Of a DNA stretch of 64,000 nucleotides, positions 59,804 through 64,000 are shown one piece after another; within the stretch, counting starts at the first letter, position 1, and the number at the start of each line of letters is the position of its first letter. This stretch comes from Flavihumibacter soli. GTDB lineage: Bacteria > Bacteroidota > Bacteroidia > Sphingobacteriales > Sphingobacteriaceae. The position numbers were made by a program, and so were the translations under genes. The notes under the pieces are model-generated. The model ran no database searches. It saw nothing but the letters and a program-made list of their open reading frames with translations, and had not been told where the DNA came from. The stretch is from the NCBI RefSeq assembly GCF_010692725.1, contig NZ_JAAFZB010000094.1, positions 62,001 through 126,000 on the forward strand, written 5' to 3'.

Positions 59804-59957
59804 GATTTAATTGCTTTATCCCAAAACCTGTTTGGTGATGCAAAAGTAGTAATTAAAGCATCGCCAAGCTAATAAAAACCAGGAAATTGTGCTCCTGAAT
59901 CGTAACAACCTGCAATACTTAAAAACCTGTGCGACAGGCCCTGTGAGATGTTAATAA

Positions 59958-59992
59958 ACAAAAAAGTCCCCGGTATTCGCGGGGACTTTTGG
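59958..59992 (-). terminator. Intrinsic terminator after glutamate dehydrogenase
   Basis: AAAAGTCCCCG (59962-59972) pairs with CGGGGACTTTT (59980-59990), and TTTTTTGTTTATT follows on the minus strand. It lies 20 bp after the gdh stop. Confidence 0.92.
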
Positions 59993-60011
59993 TAAAATCA
60001 ATGTCAAAAGA

Positions 60012-61448
60012 TCACGGCCAGATGCCCATGTTCATATATGATACAGCGATCTTATCAATTGAGCTGACAAACGCCGCTGTCCTTAAACTGTCAATTTTGG
60101 GATTGTTCATTTTGATCTCCCGAATCTCGTGGTATGAGCGGATCATCGTGTCTTCTAGACCTGAATTCACAAGCTCCAATTCTGACGCACCTTTAATGAT
60201 CATACTGCGCTGTACGCTATCCAAAGTAACACCTGTGGTTTTCTCTACCATGTTAACCAGGTTTAAATTAGCAGTTTCTTCGTAACGCTTATCCATACGG
60301 CCAAACGCCACGTGAGAAAGGTTTTTCAACCACTCGAAATAAGAAACAGTTACCCCACCTGCGTTGCAGTACATGTCAGGGATAATGATACAACCACGTT
60401 CGATGAATGCAGCAGCAGCAGCCGGAGTAGTAGGGCCGTTTGCACCTTCAGCAATTATCTTCGCTTTTATATTTCCTATATTATGTTCAGTAATCTGGTT
60501 TTCTAATGCCGCAGGCACAAGAATATCACAGGCCTGCTCTAAGCCTTCCGCCGAGTTAGCAAATTCAACCTGTGCTTTACTGAATCCTAAGATAGATCCG
60601 GTTGCTTTGCGGTGGTTGAATACTTCATCCAGGTCTAAGCCGTTTTCATTGTAGATCGCACCTTCATACTCGCATAATCCGACAACTGTAGCACCCCACT
60701 CAATAAGATATTTTGCTGAATGGTAGCCCACATTCCCAAGACCCTGGACAATTACTTTCTTGCCTGACAATCCTGTTGTTAAGCCAAGCGCTTTCATATC
60801 CTCATCTACACTCACGCATTCGCGGATAGAGATAGCAACGCCACGACCAGTTGCTTCCCTTCTTCCCGCGATGCCGTGAAGGGCAAGCGGCTTACCGGTT
60901 ACACAACCCAGAGCATCCAGCTGACCCGGATTCATAGTCTGATAAGTATCTGCAATCCAGCTCATCTCACGCTCGCCGGATCCATAGTCAGGAGCAGGAA
61001 CGTCAATGCCGGGACCAATAAAATTTTTCTTGATCAACTCTACCGTATATCGACGGGTAATATTTTCGAGTTCCGCTACCGTATAGTTTTTGGGGTTGAT
61101 CTTAATTCCGCCCTTAGCACCTCCGAAAGGCACATTGACTATAGCACATTTGTAACTCATCAGAGCTGCCAAAGCCATAACCTCATCCTCATTTACCATA
61201 TCGCTATAGCGAATACCGCCTTTTGTTGGCGATTTATGGTGAGAATGCTCTACCCGCCATGCATCTATTACTTCAAAGCCATTGCCTCTTCTTATCGGGA
61301 AGCGGAATCGATACACACTATTACATGATCTGATCTGGTCCAGCAATCCCTCAGGGTGTGAAGTAAACTGGGCTGCATGATCGAAGAACTCACACACATC
61401 ACCAAAAAAATTGGTTTCCAGCTGGGCAGCTTCTGTTGTCTTTGCCAT
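60012..61448 (-). CDS. Glutamate dehydrogenase (Glu/Leu/Phe/Val dehydrogenase family)
   Basis: A 478-aa enzyme that interconverts glutamate and 2-oxoglutarate plus ammonia. The substrate-binding GGIRYSDMV, the catalytic region [14 protein letters not shown] and the Rossmann motif [19 protein letters not shown] are intact. It is slightly longer than the common 420-450-aa forms. The gene lies inside the ccm cluster but terminators at 61522-61562 and 59958-59992 frame it, so it is transcribed on its own. The -7-like CAAATTTG near 61487-61494 may be its promoter. Confidence 0.93.
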   Translation of the reverse strand: MAKTTEAAQLETNFFGDVCEFFDHAAQFTSHPEGLLDQIRSCNSVYRFRFPIRRGNGFEVIDAWRVEHSHHKSPTKGGIRYSDMVNEDEVMALAALMSYKCAIVNVPFGGAKGGIKINPKNYTVAELENITRRYTVELIKKNFIGPGIDVPAPDYGSGEREMSWIADTYQTMNPGQLDALGCVTGKPLALHGIAGRREATGRGVAISIRECVSVDEDMKALGLTTGLSGKKVIVQGLGNVGYHSAKYLIEWGATVVGLCEYEGAIYNENGLDLDEVFNHRKATGSILGFSKAQVEFANSAEGLEQACDILVPAALENQITEHNIGNIKAKIIAEGANGPTTPAAAAAFIERGCIIIPDMYCNAGGVTVSYFEWLKNLSHVAFGRMDKRYEETANLNLVNMVEKTTGVTLDSVQRSMIIKGASELELVNSGLEDTMIRSYHEIREIKMNNPKIDSLRTAAFVSSIDKIAVSYMNMGIWP

Positions 61449-61521
61449 AACAATTATTTGTATTTTTTTAATTTATTGGTTTTCTGGTGCAAATTTGAGT
61501 TAAAAAAATGCATTCCTGCAA

Positions 61522-61562
61522 ATGAAAAAACCTTAGTGTTAACACTACACAGGCTTTTTCAT
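61522..61562 (-). terminator. Intrinsic terminator after ccmD-like gene
   Basis: AAAAACCTTAGTG (around 61525-61538) pairs imperfectly with CACTACACAGGCTTTTT (61544-61560), and on the minus strand TTTTTTC follows. It separates ccmBCD from gdh. Confidence 0.75.
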
Positions 61563-61600
61563 ATTTAAAAACGATATTTAAACAGGTTTAAACTCTCTTT

Positions 61601-61816
61601 TTAACGCTCGTTTTCACGCTCAATTTTTTTCAATCTTTTGTCGATAGTAAATAGATAGGCGGCCAGTCCAATAAAAATGACGCTGATAACGACTACAACG
61701 ACATATATCTTACCGGAACTCCGCAAGCCTGTTGCCATTTCTACAGAATTGTTTTCCTGCGAAAATGTTTGAAGAGATTGGAGAATTACACACAGAAGGA
61801 GGATGATTCTTTTCAT
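61601..61816 (-). CDS. ccmD: CcmD-like small membrane protein
   Basis: A 71-aa protein with a signal peptide (about 1-20, ending in TFSQ), one membrane helix (about 38-57) and a charged tail (IDKRLKKIERENER). This size, topology and place after ccmC fit CcmD, which helps release heme-loaded CcmE from CcmABC. Sequence homology to proteobacterial CcmD is too short to prove it. Confidence 0.72.
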   Translation of the reverse strand: MKRIILLLCVILQSLQTFSQENNSVEMATGLRSSGKIYVVVVVISVIFIGLAAYLFTIDKRLKKIERENER

Positions 61817-61870
61817 TTATAGTTTATAAGCAGGGTTAGTTTGTTGAGAGAATAGGGAGCAAACTTTTAA

Positions 61871-62542
61871 TCAGCCTTGATTATGATGTTCCTGTTTGTA
61901 CTCCACAATACGAATGCGATAGCGTAGGGTCATGATCCAAACTGCCATGAGAATCCAGCCAATGAAAGTTGGGTAAAGGACAAGCTTCATCGTATCATCG
62001 AGATCGTAGCCACCGAAGCCGGGGTTTCCACCATTTCCCGGATGCAGTGAATCGGTGAGCCGGGGTAATATGAAAAGCAAAACGATCATTACTGGAAAGG
62101 CGAAAATGTTATATATAGCCGATATTTTCGCCCTTTTCTGTTCTTCCTCGATAGAGTTACGCAGTACCAGGTAGGCAAGGTACATCAGGGTAGAGATAGC
62201 TGAACTATTCAGTTTCGGATCGTTCGGCCATGGCTCTCCCCAGGTAATATTTGCCCAAAGCATGCCGGTCAGGAGTCCTAAAAAACAGAATATCACTCCT
62301 ACATTCACACTCTCCACGGCCATCAGGTCATGATTAGGATTTCCTGAATTCAGGTATTTGACACTATAGATAACCGAAATAAGATACAATGTCAACATCG
62401 AGAACCACATGGGAACGTGGAAATATAAATTCCGTATCGTTTCATGAAGAATAGGCAGAGCCGGAACATTGATCAGCAAGCCACCGATTATGGAATAGAG
62501 GATGAGAACTGTGGCAAGAATTTTCCACCAGCTTTTAGTCAT
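61871..62542 (-). CDS. ccmC: Heme exporter CcmC
   Basis: A 223-aa protein with six hydrophobic segments (about 7-27, 45-62, 82-102, 125-145, 155-170 and 190-210). The region ANITWGEPWPNDPKLNSSAI fits the WWD heme-handling motif, though it is less tryptophan-rich than in proteobacteria. It loads heme onto CcmE. It lies after ccmB on the same strand. Confidence 0.88.
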   Translation of the reverse strand: MTKSWWKILATVLILYSIIGGLLINVPALPILHETIRNLYFHVPMWFSMLTLYLISVIYSVKYLNSGNPNHDLMAVESVNVGVIFCFLGLLTGMLWANITWGEPWPNDPKLNSSAISTLMYLAYLVLRNSIEEEQKRAKISAIYNIFAFPVMIVLLFILPRLTDSLHPGNGGNPGFGGYDLDDTMKLVLYPTFIGWILMAVWIMTLRYRIRIVEYKQEHHNQG

Positions 62543-62659
62543 AAATTACCGAATTGATGGGCAAAGGTAAACATTTATCGAGATTTTATACAGAAACCAT
62601 CCGATCTGACATGACTCGTTTTTTTTAAATTCCAGGCTCCGACCATCCCTGGAGATATT

Positions 62660-63319
62660 TTAATCACGCCAGAGAAAAGGGAAAAGCAAAAGTGATACTG
62701 TGACAACGATCGCGTTGATGGCGAGCAATACTCCTATTTCATTCAAGGATACTGAACGGTCTAAGCCATCCATCGCATTTTTAGAGAACTTAAGCAATAC
62801 AACCAGCAGGGGGATAATTACCGGAAAGCTCAGTATGGCCATTAAAGCCCCGCTATTCTGAGCTTTTGCTGCAATTCCCGAGATCATAGTAAAAACGGTC
62901 GCAAAGCTGATACTGCCTAACAGGACCGCCAGCAGATAAAAAAGCGGGTCACCCACAGGGTTTTTAAAGACTATCATGTAAAACCCTAACGCGATGACCG
63001 ACAGAAGCAGCATCAATATCATATTGTAAATGATCTTCGAAAGGATAATGGCCTGGGGGCTGGCAAGCGAATAATAATACAATTGACGTCCTGCACTCTC
63101 CTGGACAAAACTTTTCGTAATGGCGTTTACGGAAGCAAATAACATGATGATCCAGAACAAGGCATTCCAGGTGATGGGCTGAATGGACTTAAAGGCAAGG
63201 AAACAAACAAAAACGGTAGATATCACATACAACAAGATGCCGTTGAATGCATATTTAGAGCGCCACTCCAGCACAATTTCTTTATGTATAAGGAACTTAA
63301 CCTGGCTGAACAGCTTCAT
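62660..63319 (-). CDS. ccmB: Heme exporter CcmB, ABC permease subunit
   Basis: A 219-aa membrane protein with six helices (about 22-40, 45-65, 95-117, 128-150, 157-178 and 195-216). It begins FLIHKEIVLEWRSKYAFNG and has FVQESAGRQLYYYSLASPQ, both typical of CcmB. It would act with the CcmA ATPase, which is not in the window. The start is the ATG at 63319, divergent from the ogt gene. Confidence 0.9.
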   Translation of the reverse strand: MKLFSQVKFLIHKEIVLEWRSKYAFNGILLYVISTVFVCFLAFKSIQPITWNALFWIIMLFASVNAITKSFVQESAGRQLYYYSLASPQAIILSKIIYNMILMLLLSVIALGFYMIVFKNPVGDPLFYLLAVLLGSISFATVFTMISGIAAKAQNSGALMAILSFPVIIPLLVVLLKFSKNAMDGLDRSVSLNEIGVLLAINAIVVTVSLLLFPFLWRD

Positions 63320-63415
63320 GAGTGGTCAAAGATAAAGTTTGTTTTGTGTTTCTTGCTGTCAGGCAGTGAGCCTTTGGAAAATTCCCTAAATTTACATGAA
63401 ATACAAGCCCTTAAT

Positions 63416-63886
63416 ATGTTCATTTCAGTTCTCACAACCCCTATCGGCCGGATGGTTATCCGGGCCGATGAACAGGCAGTTTTTTATATAGGGTTCCCCG
63501 AAGCTACCCCTGAAGAGCTACCCAGTGAGTTGACAACTGAGGCAGCAAAACAAATGCAGGAATATTTTGATGGTAACCGCGAGCATTTTGATTTTCTATT
63601 TCAGCAGCAGGGAACTGAATTCCAGCAACGTGTGTGGAAAGAGTTGCAAAACGTTAAACCCGCCAACCCCATAAGTTACGCGGCATTGTCCAGGAAGATG
63701 AATAACCCGCTGGCTATACGCGCTATCGCCTCAGCCAATGGAAAGAACAACCTGATGATTGTTATTCCATGCCACCGCATCATCGGAAGCGATGGTAAAC
63801 TAGTAGGCTATGCGGGAGGACTGTGGCGTAAAAAATGGCTCCTCGAACACGAATCATCCATGATGAAAGCGGGCAGGCAATTTTGA
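63416..63886 (+). CDS. ogt: Methylated-DNA--protein-cysteine methyltransferase
   Basis: A 156-aa O6-alkylguanine-DNA alkyltransferase that repairs alkylated guanine by a one-time transfer to its own cysteine. The acceptor is Cys119 in VIPCHRIIG, with the Arg finger and wing in NPLAIRAIASANGKN and GKLVGYAGGLWRKKWLL. The frame opens at 63284, but the first 44 codons overlap ccmB and its upstream region; the ATG at 63416 gives the normal length and start (FISVLTTPIGRMVI). Confidence 0.93.
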   Translation: MFISVLTTPIGRMVIRADEQAVFYIGFPEATPEELPSELTTEAAKQMQEYFDGNREHFDFLFQQQGTEFQQRVWKELQNVKPANPISYAALSRKMNNPLAIRAIASANGKNNLMIVIPCHRIIGSDGKLVGYAGGLWRKKWLLEHESSMMKAGRQF

Positions 63887-63915
63887 ATCTTTGACCCGCT
63901 TAGAGAATCGAACCT

Positions 63916-64000
63916 TTAATATGTTTTAGTTTTTCTAAGACCTGCACCTGACCCAATCATGAGGAATGCCCCGCTGAACAGCATTGCCCAGCCCATCCAT
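63916..64000 (-). CDS. C-terminal end of a membrane protein, truncated by the window
   Basis: The minus strand has an open frame entering from the window edge and ending with TAA at 63916. It reads as a hydrophobic helix plus a basic tail (MLFSGAFLMIGSGAGLRKTK), like the end of an integral membrane protein. It is too short to assign. Confidence 0.4.
   Translation of the reverse strand, partial: WMGWAMLFSGAFLMIGSGAGLRKTKTY

Noticed and set aside
63284-63415. Extended N-terminus of the alkylguanine methyltransferase
   Set aside because: It overlaps the start of ccmB on the other strand and adds non-homologous residues before the usual family start.

Overview
The window is chromosomal DNA of a Bacteroidota bacterium, most likely family Sphingobacteriaceae (Pedobacter / Mucilaginibacter / Arcticibacter type). 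Support: promoters fit the Bacteroidota TTTG-n18/19-TAnnTTTG pattern rather than -35/-10, Shine-Dalgarno sequences are mostly absent, and several gene families are typical of the phylum (DUF4199, BatA-like, GH3, fused HisB and HisIE, CcmD-like). Gene boundaries are littered with degenerate short tandem repeats. No phage, integrase, transposase or CRISPR array was seen.

Layout. 0-5.8 kb: a truncated beta-propeller gene, a PhyH dioxygenase, a secreted sialidase, a divergent LysR/MdaB pair and a serine hydrolase. 5.8-16.8 kb is a plastic region: an Mrr-like nuclease between gene-poor stretches, a UvrA paralogue without the UvrB-binding domain, an orphan PAS histidine kinase, a GlxA-type AraC regulator, a VOC/PhnB cassette present twice (second copy partly deleted), and a membrane-tethered winged-helix regulator divergent from an exported BNR propeller. 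16.8-22.6 kb: an asparagine-synthase-like ATP enzyme, tRNA-Leu(CAA), an epimerase and an SDR fusion, enclosed by a duplication of [hscB 3' end + tRNA-Leu] in which one tRNA copy has lost its anticodon arm.

22.6-34.2 kb is a core minus-strand run: rseP-dxr-GH3-membrane protein-two GT2 enzymes, then DUF4199, an acidic protein, a dihydroorotase homologue that has lost nearly all metal ligands, and a BatA/VWA protein. 34.2-41.9 kb is a complete histidine operon (hisG-D-C-B-H-A-F-IE), preceded by a promoter, a candidate histidine-rich leader peptide and a candidate terminator, which suggests transcription attenuation. It is followed by a WD40 protein and a small lipoprotein.

42.8-54 kb holds NlpC/P60, a universal stress protein, a candidate structured ncRNA, ferredoxin, LuxC-like reductase, FtsE-like ATPase, grpE-dnaJ, an EEP-family enzyme, an ABC exporter pair and Ppx. 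54-64 kb holds Maf, KdsC-like phosphatase, IscX, 2Fe-2S ferredoxin, a DUF2520 protein, and cytochrome c maturation genes ccmB-C-D and ccmE-F separated by a terminator-flanked glutamate dehydrogenase. CcmE is the cysteine (CxxxY) variant. The window ends with an O6-alkylguanine methyltransferase and a truncated membrane-protein gene.

The items most worth following up are the his leader, the hscB/tRNA-Leu duplication, the inactive dihydroorotase, the unidentified ncRNA at 44.6 kb, and gene termini built from intergenic repeat DNA.
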